From Deltaproteobacteria bacterium (GTDB lineage Bacteria > Bdellovibrionota_B > Oligoflexia > Oligoflexales > Bog-1112): a stretch of 50,940 nt of DNA. The position numbers were made by a program, and so were the translations under genes. Of this stretch, positions 23,699-32,900 are shown one piece after another (positions within the stretch are counted from its first letter, which is position 1; each line of letters opens with the position of its first letter). The DNA lies in contig JACPKR010000002.1 in the NCBI GenBank assembly GCA_016186945.1, forward strand, positions 1 through 50,940. Direction: 5' to 3'. The notes under the pieces were generated by a model. The model saw only the letters and a list, made by a program, of their open reading frames with translations. It was not told the origin of the DNA and ran no database searches.

Positions 23699-24616
23699 AT
23701 GAACGAGATGGGCTTTAGTTTTTTAGGATTTCACGAACCGGTCAGCAGTTGGACGCACCTTGGTGCGGCTCTATATTTTTTGCTGGCATCAGTTGGACTG
23801 GTTTATAAATCTCGAGGTAACACGTTACGTACGACATCAGTTTTAATTTATTGTTTCTCGATTGTTTTTTTACTCGCAATGAGTGGAGTCTATCACCTAT
23901 TAGATCATTCCGTTGGACGCGCCGTTTTACAGAGGCTTGACCATGCCGGCATATGGACCCTCATAATGGGTACATTCACGCCCATTCATGTGATTTTATT
24001 CGATCGATTTTGGCGCTGGGGCATTTTGTTTCTTGTTTGGTCTGTTGGGATCACTGGCCTAGTGTTAGAAGTCGTATTTTTCGCAAGAATACCGGCTGTT
24101 TTGAGCCTGGCTTTCTACTTGATACTGGGATGGGTCGGAGTTCTTTCGGCTGTTAAATGCCGGCAAAAACACATGGAGAAGCCTATTCTTTTTTTGGTTT
24201 TGGGGGGGCTGGCCTACTCCGTCGGTGCGCTTCTCGACTATTTCAGGTTTCCCGTAATATGGAAAGGTGTCATTGGCCCCCATGAAATTTTTCACTTTTT
24301 TGTAATATTTGGCATTTTCTTTCACTGGAAGTTTGTATATTGCATCGCCAATCTTGCGATTACCAAACGCATTACATTTATTGTCAAGGTACGTGAAGGG
24401 GGCAGAAACATTGCGATCGCAAACAATGAAAATATTCGTTTCTTCTTTGAGAACCACCAAGAATTCTCCAAAAACCTAGAGAACCACCTATCGCAGACCT
24501 ACGGTAACTATCGAACACCCTGTGCAGTAAGGGTTAAGTATATTAGGGAGGATTTTTTCAACTTAACCCCTTCGGGGACATCGCCTGTTTCTCCCGAAAC
24601 TTTTTATGAACGATAA
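23699..24616 (+). CDS. trhA: Hemolysin III/TrhA (PAQR) family membrane protein with C-terminal extension
   Basis: A 305-residue protein with seven membrane helices over residues 15-225. PAQR signatures are present: SGVYHLLDH (about 62-70) in helix two, LQRLDHAGIW (about 80-89) and GPHEIFHFFV (about 197-206), whose His and Asp residues bind zinc in this superfamily. The bacterial members influence membrane-lipid balance and have been called hemolysins. An extra 80-residue soluble tail follows (ITFIVKVREGGRNIAIANNE onward) that usual members of about 210-220 residues lack. AGGAG precedes the ATG. Confidence 0.87.
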   Translation: MNEMGFSFLGFHEPVSSWTHLGAALYFLLASVGLVYKSRGNTLRTTSVLIYCFSIVFLLAMSGVYHLLDHSVGRAVLQRLDHAGIWTLIMGTFTPIHVILFDRFWRWGILFLVWSVGITGLVLEVVFFARIPAVLSLAFYLILGWVGVLSAVKCRQKHMEKPILFLVLGGLAYSVGALLDYFRFPVIWKGVIGPHEIFHFFVIFGIFFHWKFVYCIANLAITKRITFIVKVREGGRNIAIANNENIRFFFENHQEFSKNLENHLSQTYGNYRTPCAVRVKYIREDFFNLTPSGTSPVSPETFYER

Positions 24617-24701
24617 GTTCAAGTTCGGCTGGCAATACGATTAAAGACAATCCTAAGAAAGCCGATTACACATCCGTAAGCGCACGGGAGAAAGGGGTGG
24701 C

Positions 24702-25319
24702 ATGCGACAAGCGATTCAAGTTCTGCTTTTTTTCGTCTCCTTCCATTCTCCCTGCTGGGCTGAAGAGACAATCTCTGCTCCTTTTTCGAGTGAGGAGCTT
24801 GGTCAATTTCCCAAGACTTACAAAGGAAAGGCCATCATCCCCCGACCCTTTGCAGCTTATGAAGACAGCAGCGAAGTTATGAGGGAGGGAAAACGTTTCC
24901 ACGTTCACCTGGGGATGGGTTTGCTAGCCTACGATGCAAACATAGGCTATTTTTACAACCCAGACACCACCCTCAATATGAACTTCACCTACCAGAAGGA
25001 TACCATCACAGGGATTTCTCGAATTGTTTCTGCGACAGTAGGACGCTTTGTGGAAAACTCACTTTACGTTCGTGGTGGACTCGCGGGTCGCAGAGGGGAC
25101 GATATCAACTATGTCAATTCATTTCTGGAAACCGACACAGGCGTGTTTGCGTCCGACGATTTGGGGGCGGAATTTGCAATCGGCAACCGTTGGCAATGGC
25201 AAAATCTGACCATTGGTGGGGAATGGTTTGCCATCTATATACCCCTTGTCGTGAAAGGAGAACGGGAGTTTGACTTTCAGTTTCGTGCATCCATGATCAA
25301 CGTGGGCCTTTCTTTCTAG
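24702..25319 (+). CDS. Outer-membrane beta-barrel-like protein
   Basis: A 205-residue exported protein with signal peptide ending at about CWA (residue 20). The mature part shows a series of amphipathic strands (FHVHLGMGLLAYDANIGYFY, LNMNFTYQKDT, SLYVRGGLAGR, QNLTIGGEWFAIYIP) and ends in FRASMINVGLSF with the C-terminal Phe typical of barrels inserted by the Bam machinery. An eight-strand barrel is likely. It is 9 bases upstream of the GDSL lipoprotein and probably co-transcribed. Confidence 0.75.
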   Translation: MRQAIQVLLFFVSFHSPCWAEETISAPFSSEELGQFPKTYKGKAIIPRPFAAYEDSSEVMREGKRFHVHLGMGLLAYDANIGYFYNPDTTLNMNFTYQKDTITGISRIVSATVGRFVENSLYVRGGLAGRRGDDINYVNSFLETDTGVFASDDLGAEFAIGNRWQWQNLTIGGEWFAIYIPLVVKGEREFDFQFRASMINVGLSF

Positions 25320-25328
25320 GAAGAAGCT

Positions 25329-26234
25329 ATGCGCCTTGTTTGTCTTGCCTTGATTGTCGCATTTTATTCCTGTCGGGTTCCGATCAAACAGACGCCCGAA
25401 AAATTTGCATTCGATGACGGACGTTCGGGGACGGGTCCTGCGTTGGCTGTGATTGGGGATAGTTTGTCTTCAGGCGTTTTAGCATCGACCACTCTTGGTG
25501 AAGTGCCTGACCGGATGCTTTTCAACCGCTTTTCCCGCTTCATCTTTGGGGCCTACCACGACCTTGAACATATTCAAGGCGAATTTTCTGAACTCGCCCA
25601 CTCAGCAACCGCTACTGACCAGTCCTGGGGAATTCGTGCACAGATCGCCAAACGCCATGGTTTGGAAACGAAGGATATCCCTCTCTACTTCAGCGCTCAG
25701 TGGGGCGGGCGATTGCTGCATGTCGACAAGTACTTAAAACACCTGGAAACTAACTACGAGGCCCGAGGGAAAGCAGCGGAGTATGTCGTTTTCCTGATAG
25801 GTGGTAACGATTATTGCCGAGATATTAAAGAAGACATTTTCGACAAACAGTACGATCTCAAGCTGAACAAGATCCTGGCCCTGCATCCCCAATCAACTGT
25901 GATGGTCACCCTGCTGCCACAGCTTACCGATATCGTGAAATACAATCACATCTATAGTAGCGTCAACAGTTGTGAGAAATTTCGGATGCGGTACTGCAAG
26001 CCTATCTTTGAAGCTTATGGACCTCAACGCGTGGTTCATTACAACGAATCCATTATCCGTGCGGTCAATAAATACAGGAGAGTCTTCAAGGGAAAAATCA
26101 TACTGCCAAGTCAATTCGAGTCGATGATCCTGGAAAAAGATGACCTGTCGTTCGACTGTTTTCACCTCAGCCTGAAGGGTCAGAAGAAAGTTGGTGAAAT
26201 GTATGAAGAAGCCTTCTGGTCTCAGATAAACTGA
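25329..26234 (+). CDS. SGNH/GDSL-family lipoprotein hydrolase
   Basis: A 301-residue lipoprotein (lipobox VAFYSC, Cys15). The four SGNH blocks are present: GDSLSSG with Ser45 as nucleophile, a middle Gly in an SAQWGGRL region, GGNDYC with the oxyanion Asn (about 156-161), and FDCFHLSLKG near 279-288 with the Asp-His pair. It is predicted to hydrolyse ester or acetyl groups of lipids or envelope polysaccharide in the periplasm or at the surface. AGGAAGAAG precedes the ATG. Confidence 0.87.
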   Translation: MRLVCLALIVAFYSCRVPIKQTPEKFAFDDGRSGTGPALAVIGDSLSSGVLASTTLGEVPDRMLFNRFSRFIFGAYHDLEHIQGEFSELAHSATATDQSWGIRAQIAKRHGLETKDIPLYFSAQWGGRLLHVDKYLKHLETNYEARGKAAEYVVFLIGGNDYCRDIKEDIFDKQYDLKLNKILALHPQSTVMVTLLPQLTDIVKYNHIYSSVNSCEKFRMRYCKPIFEAYGPQRVVHYNESIIRAVNKYRRVFKGKIILPSQFESMILEKDDLSFDCFHLSLKGQKKVGEMYEEAFWSQIN

Positions 26235-26273
26235 CGGTAGGCAGCTGCCACACAACTTGTGACAGCCTTGTTC

Positions 26274-26561
26274 CTAATCCTGTTCGTCCCACTGGTAAGA
26301 AGCGTCATCTTCGTCATAGTGTTGAGTGGCATCGCTATCCATTTCCTCGTCTTCAATAGGCTGCTGAGCTGCAGGAACCTGCTGCCCCTGAGGTAATGGT
26401 ACTGCTTCTTCTGTAGGTTGAACCTTCGCTGTCTTAGTGGAAGCCTCGCTTGGTTGAACCACCGCTGGTGCTGGTTTAGCCGTCTTAGCTTTAGTCTCAG
26501 CTGATGCTCCCGTAGCCATCAGTGACAAACCAAACGCAACGAACACGAACTTTCTACGCAT
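26274..26561 (-). CDS. Small secreted acidic protein
   Basis: A 95-residue exported protein. The ATG at 26561 is chosen because AGGAGAG lies 4 bases upstream and MRRKFVFVAFGLSLMATGASA is a standard signal peptide; a longer frame starts at 26624. The mature part is low complexity: Ala/Lys/Pro/Thr-rich first, then Gln/Pro, and a strongly acidic tail (EDEEMDSDATQHYDEDD). No domain is recognised. It may bind cations or the cell wall. Confidence 0.7.
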   Translation of the reverse strand: MRRKFVFVAFGLSLMATGASAETKAKTAKPAPAVVQPSEASTKTAKVQPTEEAVPLPQGQQVPAAQQPIEDEEMDSDATQHYDEDDASYQWDEQD

Positions 26562-26674
26562 AAATGCTCTCCTAAAAAGGGTTAAAACTAATTTGTCAAA
26601 AAAGAAATGAGGAAGAAACTCCAAGGATTATATCAGGAATTTTTTCCTAATCCAATATTGTCATAGAGAACCTT

Positions 26675-26833
26675 GTAATGCGTAAGCCACTTGGGGCAAA
26701 TAGGGAGAGGGGGGTTTGGGGGGGCGAGGGAAAAGCCTGCCCTGAGCAAAGCGAAGGGTCGTTCCCCCAAAGGATTTCTTGGAGGAACCAGCTGCGCAGT
26801 TTCCTCCAAACCACCTCCTTGCCCCAAGTGGCT
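26675..26833 (+). mobile_element. Copy B of the dispersed inverted-repeat element, right end truncated
   Basis: The left 25-bp terminal repeat is complete; the right one stops after 15 bases (TTGCCCCAAGTGGCT). Compared with copy A it has an extra insert including CCTGCCCTGAGC and GCGAAGGG (about 26730-26758). No flanking direct repeat is visible, in line with the damaged end. Confidence 0.78.
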
Positions 26834-26902
26834 GCCAGCATTAAAATCTGAAAGCATCTGCCGAAAACAAAAACATGGGATGGAAAGGACTTTACCTTGT
26901 CA

Positions 26903-27442
26903 ATGCTTAAAACCCTAGTTCTCTTTTTACTTCTCTCGGGCCTGCTTTTGTCATGCCAGGGCGTCACTCTAAATGTCTTTTTTTTAGACGTGAAGATGCT
27001 GGGTGTTTCTGAAACCCCGGAGGGGGCAGGGGGGAGCGCTGACCCGATTTCAGAATCCTTCACTGTGCAAAAAATCACGGCCCTCGACGATGAAAAAAAA
27101 GAGTATGTACTGCTAGAAGAAGAGAAAGAGGTGAAGATCGTAAATCGCACGCTTTTGATCTTCCAGAAGGAAGTACCGAGTGAATTTAAAGGAAAGACCT
27201 TTACCCAGTTCAAAGTGACCTTTTCAACGGCAGCAAAAGCAACGAGCCGTTTTACACAGGATGCAGACTTGACGTTGGATCTAACGGAAGCAAGCTATGA
27301 TGACACTTTTTCCGTTGCAAGCGGCCATGGACTGACTTTCGTCATCAAGGTGAAATGGAAAAACACAGTCACCCGAGACGAAGATGCTGAGACTGATCAG
27401 ATTAGCAGCCCGGCTTTTGAGATCAGCTTCTCCCGCTCTTAA
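26903..27442 (+). CDS. Lipoprotein of unknown function
   Basis: A 179-residue lipoprotein from the ATG at 26903 (a TTG two codons earlier is less likely). The signal has a lipobox LLLSC. Mature residues include a Gly/Pro-rich turn (TPEGAGGSAD) and a beta-rich region of about 110 residues resembling an Ig-like fold (TFTQFKVTFSTAAKAT, LTFVIKVKWKNTVT). No family recognised. Its upstream edge is the element copy B. Confidence 0.68.
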   Translation: MLKTLVLFLLLSGLLLSCQGVTLNVFFLDVKMLGVSETPEGAGGSADPISESFTVQKITALDDEKKEYVLLEEEKEVKIVNRTLLIFQKEVPSEFKGKTFTQFKVTFSTAAKATSRFTQDADLTLDLTEASYDDTFSVASGHGLTFVIKVKWKNTVTRDEDAETDQISSPAFEISFSRS

Positions 27443-27880
27443 ATGTACGAAAAATACACACGCCCATCACGGAAGTGGTTGAAAGAAGGGCAAAGCTCAT
27501 TGTTGCCCCACATTCCTTAGCCATCTTGTTCATTAATCCCCTATAAATCACGCAACATACTGATATTACACGTAAATATGCACATTGCGCGACAGTTCAT
27601 TATACATCTGTTTGATGAACATCGGCGGGGCCTTTAACCACGCTTCTCTCCAAAAAATCGAAATCGACTCAATTTTGCACAATCCATACGCAACACTTCC
27701 ACCAATACTGTCGGTGGTGATTGTTCGTTATTGCGTACCGACAAAAATGTTGATGGTGGTGTATAAAAAATAAGCTACAGAAGGTTAGTCATCATCTTTT
27801 AAAACACCTTCTCAAAAAAAGCTTAACTTTTTCACAAAAAAGGCTTAGCTTGGCGATACTTTTACTGTAAGGAAAACGAA
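27443..27880. other. 438-bp intergenic region without a supported gene
   Basis: It is AT-rich and has no frame with a good start. A 62-codon frame at 27585-27773 begins with TTG, lacks a ribosome binding site and resembles no protein. A short direct repeat, AAAAAAAGCTTAACT and AAAAAAGGCTTAGCT, lies at about 27815-27853 shortly before the ankyrin gene and could be regulatory. Confidence 0.4.
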
Positions 27881-28657
27881 ATGAAATTAAATAGATATCT
27901 ATCCGTAGGGTTCTTGGGCCTCACCTTGCTTTCAAGCGAGGCTTTCTCTGTCCCTAGGTGGTTACTAAGAATGCTTTGTTGCCAGGTCCCCCCTCAGGTC
28001 GAAACATTCCCAGAAACGCACGATGCGCCGAATGCAGGTCCTGCAGATAAGCTCCCGGAAGTGTTCCAGTTGGTTACCTGGAACGCCATAGCGAGAGTAC
28101 GAGAGTGGTTCGTACTGATGGGTGACCCCCAAATCCGCGACAGAACGCCCTTTAACAGGACGCTCATGCATCTTGCTCTCACACCTGAAATGGCTCGATT
28201 GCTACATGAAGCGGGGGTACCTGTCGATGAGGGAGACGTTAATGGCATCACTCCCCTAGGTCACGCCGTTTTTTTAGCTAACAGAGAGCTTGCCTTGACC
28301 CTTGTAGAATTAGGAGCCAATCCACAAGCACGGGATGCTCGAGGCCTTCCGGTCCTCAACGAGGAGCAGACGGCCCGTCTGCAGGAGTGGCAGGCGCAGC
28401 AGTTGCCCGGACACGCTGGTACTATTCCGCCGCCCCCATCTCCTGCTCTGGAACACCCCCCCGCTCGCCGCCAACCGCCTGCTCCCCGACTAGAGCGAAG
28501 AGGGACACCACGACGAGCAGAGCACGTAGGTGTGAGATTGTCTGAAAGGCATCAGAGGGCACATACGAGGTACAGAGAAGGAGCAATGCAGGCACCAACC
28601 CTGAGTCCGGTTTCCTCTGTAGGCTCACTTTCAGGGGCGGCCGAAGCTCCATTCTAG
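27881..28657 (+). CDS. Secreted ankyrin-repeat protein with Pro/Arg-rich tail
   Basis: A 258-residue protein with a signal peptide (MKLNRYLSVGFLGLTLLSSEAF begins it; cut near residue 22). Residues about 70-165 form two to three ankyrin repeats (TLMHLALTPEMARLLHEAG, GITPLGHAVFLANRELALTL, GANPQARDARGLP). The C-terminal 80 residues are rich in Pro, Arg and Ala (PPPPSPALEHPP) and disordered, a composition sometimes seen in secreted effectors. AAGGAAAA precedes the ATG. A role in binding a protein partner is inferred. Confidence 0.75.
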   Translation: MKLNRYLSVGFLGLTLLSSEAFSVPRWLLRMLCCQVPPQVETFPETHDAPNAGPADKLPEVFQLVTWNAIARVREWFVLMGDPQIRDRTPFNRTLMHLALTPEMARLLHEAGVPVDEGDVNGITPLGHAVFLANRELALTLVELGANPQARDARGLPVLNEEQTARLQEWQAQQLPGHAGTIPPPPSPALEHPPARRQPPAPRLERRGTPRRAEHVGVRLSERHQRAHTRYREGAMQAPTLSPVSSVGSLSGAAEAPF

Positions 28658-28662
28658 ATTTT

Positions 28663-28690
28663 TTGCCAGGCTCGCTTCTTGTGTTATCCT
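28663..28690 (+). promoter_or_regulatory. Possible promoter before the 39-bp repeat array
   Basis: TTGCCA (28663-28668) and TATCCT (28685-28690) are 16 bases apart. Both are imperfect. If active, transcription would pass through the palindromic array and reach the response-regulator gene. Confidence 0.25.
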
Positions 28691-28741
28691 AGTTATAGAG
28701 TATTTAGGAAAAGAATTTGTGGAGAGGACCTTCAGTGAAAA

Positions 28742-29063
28742 ATGGATCCCGCGGTCAAGCCGCGGGATGACAGACTCGAAGGTCATTCCACGGTTAAACC
28801 GCGGGATGGCAGACTCGAAGGTCATTCCACGGTTAAACCGCGGGATGGCAGACTCGAAGGTCATTCCACGGTTAAACCGCGGGATGGCAGACTCGAAGGT
28901 CATTCCACGGTTAAACCGCGGGATGGCAGATAAACCGCGGGATGGCAGACTCGAAGGTCATTCCACGGTTAAACCGCGGGATGGCAGACTCGAAGGTCAT
29001 TCCACGGTTAAACCGCGGGATGGCAGACTCGAAGGTCATTCCACGGTTAAACCGCGGAATCCA
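28742..29063. repeat. Tandem array of a 39-bp palindromic repeat
   Basis: Six full or near-full 39-base units start at 28776, 28815, 28854, 28893, 28951 and 28990. There is a 20-base partial unit at 28931-28950, a variant first unit at 28742-28775 and a truncated last one at 29029. Each holds CCACGGTTAAACCGCGG, a hairpin with one mismatch; the first has the perfect CCCGCGGTCAAGCCGCGGG. As 39 is divisible by three, frames stay open on both strands, but they have no start signal and are repeats, not genes. The palindrome resembles dispersed repeats known from Rickettsiales genomes (from memory). Confidence 0.92.
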
Positions 29064-29107
29064 ACGGCAGCCGCCCCAAAACTATAAAACCATCCAGGAA
29101 AACACGA

Positions 29108-29872
29108 ATGGCACTGACCCGGGATGATAACAAAGGAAAATATATCCTTGTAGTTGACGATGATCCCTTCTTCCGCAACGCTGTTTCCTTTGAATTCAAG
29201 AATTATGGGTTTGAAGTTCTCAATGCCGAAAACGGATTGAACGCCCTTGAAGTTCTCGACAAGAATCCGGCCATTTCCCTTGTCATAACAGACATCAAGA
29301 TGCCCGTGCACGACGGCCTCTATTTCCTCAAAGAAGTACGTGCAAAGGGAAATCTACTCCCTGTTATCCTTATGAGTGGATTTGCTGATGTCCCTTTCTG
29401 GGACGGCTACGACATCGGTGCAGACGCGTGGTTGGGAAAGCCCTTTCATTTTGAAACCTTGGAAAAACTCATCGAGAAAGTCACGCAGGCCGAGGAAAAT
29501 CGCTGGAAAAAAACCTCTCTCAAACCAAGGCAAACGTTAACCCGCGTATACTCAAATGAGAAAGAAACGCACGGAGAGGATGGTTTTCAACTGGGAAGGG
29601 GTGGCATTTTTGTGGCAGGTGAGCACCACTCCCTTTCTATGGGGGAGGCGGTTCAATTCAACCTGCTTGTTGAAGATTCACCATCCTCCTCACTCAGTGG
29701 CATCGGAACGGTTCGCTGGGTGAGAGATGGAAAAGTGGGCGAGCTAGCCCCCGGGTGTGGCATTGAAATCGAATTCCTAGACGAAAACATACGCCTTGCT
29801 GTGATCAAATATATCAACACCTTAAAGCCTACCGCTTTCATTCCCAAGGGGCTAAAGGCGCAGACAAAGTAA
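29108..29872 (+). CDS. Response regulator with receiver and C-terminal PilZ-like domain
   Basis: A 254-residue cytoplasmic protein. The receiver (11-125) has the acidic pair Asp17/Asp18, phospho-acceptor Asp62 (VITDIKMP), Ser90 and Lys111 (LGKPF). A linker follows, then a PilZ-like domain (about 150-245) with LGRGGIFVAG, GTVRWVRDG and PGCGIEIEF; the canonical N-terminal RxxxR of c-di-GMP binders is not clear, so nucleotide binding is uncertain. REC-PilZ proteins couple phosphorelay to motility or surface behaviour. No kinase is adjacent. It begins 45 bases after the palindromic array. Confidence 0.85.
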   Translation: MALTRDDNKGKYILVVDDDPFFRNAVSFEFKNYGFEVLNAENGLNALEVLDKNPAISLVITDIKMPVHDGLYFLKEVRAKGNLLPVILMSGFADVPFWDGYDIGADAWLGKPFHFETLEKLIEKVTQAEENRWKKTSLKPRQTLTRVYSNEKETHGEDGFQLGRGGIFVAGEHHSLSMGEAVQFNLLVEDSPSSSLSGIGTVRWVRDGKVGELAPGCGIEIEFLDENIRLAVIKYINTLKPTAFIPKGLKAQTK

Positions 29873-29948
29873 GATATCTTTCTAAATCTTTCCAAATTCT
29901 GCTTGATTCAAGTTTCCCTTTAAATATTCCGAAAAATGATAAGGAGAT

Positions 29949-32900
29949 ATGGGTCCAAAGCTGAAAACCAGCATCGAGATTTTTTTATCCATTTTCATAC
30001 TGGCCACGGTCCGTTTTGCATGCAGTTATCCAGAAACCCGTGTGGAAACCATGGGGACGGAAACCATTGTAATGGAAGGAACCGTCACTAAGGAGATTGC
30101 AGAAAATCAAGGGGAACTCATCATCGAAACGACCCTGGATGATCAAATAAGTTCTGTGAAGATTGCTTCCCAAACTTTCCTCGCCAAATCCATTATCACT
30201 TTACAAGAGGGGGATTCCCTTATCGACAACGACAGTGATGTGGGGAGTTTGATCATTTCGTCCGTATTTTCCAGCTCTCCGACTCTTTTGATCTCGAGTT
30301 CCCGGGAAGAGAATCCGGCAAATCCCATAGAAGTAAAGCTACCTATTCCCGCAGAAGCGTTTCGATCCTTTGCTCTTGAAAGTGTGATCGAAGACCCACT
30401 CGATCACCTAATCGTCGTCTATAAAGTTATCGACTATAAGGGGAGCAACATTATCAAGGTTGGCTTTATCCCTCGGGCAAATCTGGAAATTGAAGATACC
30501 CTCGTCAAATTCAAAACCTCCTTGCTGGGAGCTTTCCAAGCCGTCATCACTGCTGATCTTCTTACGGTTTCATTAGAGAGGATCGCAAAAACTTCGATTC
30601 TTAATAAGAAAGGTGAAGTCATCATAGAGAACACCCTGGCAGAACGGGGTCTACCAGATGAGGTTTTCTCCACAAACGCCTCGCCGCAAGAGTTGAAGGA
30701 ATTTACGGTGTCCCAGGAATCGGACGCCCAGCAAGGGGAAATCAGACTGAGCATTAAACTAGGTGACTACTATGACGTTGCCTACGACAGACTTGCGATC
30801 CGAAGAATCGCCGGAACGACGTCTCCTAATGCAGACTGTGAGAGCGACGGGGAGCCTATTGCCGAATGGGATTCCTTCCCCATTTCATCTTTTTCCTACA
30901 TAGACCAGACAGGATCTACGGTAGGAGAAGCGTTTAGTTACCGCGCCTGTATTTATGGGAAGAACAGTGTTCTGACGTCTACGAATACGATCAGAAACCA
31001 AATCGCCTTTGACAGAATCAATCCTCCTGCGGCCAGCTCCTTTTCGGTGGCCACGGGGAGATTACAAGGCGAACTTGTTTTTTCCGTAGAATGGGCGTCC
31101 GATCGTTCCGACTATGCAAGAGCACAGATTCGCGGACTGAAAGGGACCAGTGCACCTTCAGCCTCCTGTAATGGAAGCTCCGACACAGTGGTTGCGACTG
31201 TCTCCGTCTTTTCTTCTTCAACCTACTCCATATCCCACATCACAGGTTCGACGACGGGGGAAACATTCAGCTACAGACTTTGTATCTGGGATCGGGGAAA
31301 CAATTTGACGGCTAGCAATACCGTGTCAGCTGAGACCCCGGCTGGAGGTGGTGGTGGAAGTGGTGGTAGCGGAACACCATCCGATACACAAGCGCCTCCA
31401 GCCTTGACAAGCTTCTCAGCAGCTACGGGGACAAGTGTGGGGGCTATTGAGCTTTCATGGGCATACCCTTCGGTGACTTCCGACTATGCGAAACTGAGCG
31501 TCCGTGCTTTGGCAGGCACTTCACCCCCCAACGCTGACTGTAGTTCAAACGGGACAGAAATAAGTTCCGTGACATCCCCCTTCTCAACGACGACGTATTC
31601 CTACGCAACAGGGACGACTGATGGTTCGCAATACAGTTTCCGAGCCTGCATTACAGACAGCTCTTCAAACCTCACCTCCTCCAACACAGTTTCAGGAGTC
31701 AGTGCGAAGATTGCTCCAACTCCCGGCGCTCTTGCCGCCTTCAGCGCCAACACGGGAACAGCAACAGACGGGGACATCGACCTCTCCCTCACGTGGCCTG
31801 CTGACGTTTCAAGCTACAGCCAAGCGAAGATTCGACGCCTGACGGGGTCCACCGCTCCGAACGCTGATTGTTCGAGCAATGGGACGGTCGTCAAGACATA
31901 TACGAGTTTCACGGCGAATGGTTCAGCAACTTTTACTGACGCAACAGGTTCAACGACCGGTGAGCTTTTCAGCTACCGGGTGTGCATCACCAGCACCTAT
32001 GGAGTTCTACAGTCCAGCAACGCGACGAGCGCGGCAGTCCGTGCAAGGGATGCGCAGGCTCCTCCCAACCTCAGCAGCTTTACTGCACCCGGGGGGGAAA
32101 GTTCTCATGGCGAAATCAAGCTTAGCTTAACATACCCGGGAAGTGTTGCAGACTATGCTACGGTTGAAATCTGGCGCCTTCAGAGTGCATCTGCCCCTAG
32201 TTCTGCTTGTTCAACGGCGGACGGGTCAGCAATGATCACGAGCTACACAAGCTTCACCGCAAGCTCCGTCGTCAACTACACCGACACCCCCAGTACAGCA
32301 AACCCTCCTGCCGGACCATACAGCTATCGGGTTTGTATAAAGGACTCGTCTGGAAATCTGACTGCGAATAATGCGGACACGGTGACTAACAAGACACCAA
32401 AAGATCTGACGGCACCACCCGGCCTCGATGGATTTACCGTAGTTGCCGGAGCAAGCAATCTCGGACAATTCTCAATCACCCTCAATGTTTCTGACGGCAA
32501 CACGTCGGACTACAGCTCTCTGACGGTTCGTCGCATGAGTGGGGCATCCGCACCCAATTCTGATTGTACAAGTGATGGCTCAGCAATTACGGTTGCGAAT
32601 GCTACAAGCTTTGTGGACAAAACATTTTCCAACTATGGTACTCCGAATACCGCTTACAGTTTCCGCGTTTGTATTAGCGACGCGCAAGGGAATACGACAA
32701 ACACGGCAACGTCTCTCAACGTTACCCCAAAAAGCAACACGAATCACCGGATCTTTGTAAAATCAACCACCGTATCCAATGGAAATCTGGGAGGCTTATC
32801 TGCTGCTGATGTCCTCTGTCAGACGGCAGCAGATGCGGTCACTAGTCTGGGAGGAATCTGGAAAGCCGTGATGTCTTCAAGCTTACAAAACGCAAATTCT

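Noticed and set aside
26647-27213. Minus-strand frame of 188 codons antisense to the lipoprotein gene and copy B
   Set aside because: The plus strand has a lipoprotein signal and coding character; the antisense frame contains the repeat and a Ser/Phe-rich shadow.
27585-27773. Small gene in the intergenic region before the ankyrin gene
   Set aside because: TTG start without a ribosome binding site, no recognisable protein, no coding-like composition.
28742-29063. CRISPR array
   Set aside because: Units are contiguous with no unique spacers, and no cas genes are present.
28719-29087. Open frames of 60-120 codons on both strands across the 39-bp array
   Set aside because: They are open only because the unit length is a multiple of three; no ribosome binding site, no start context, and the peptide is a pure 13-residue repeat.
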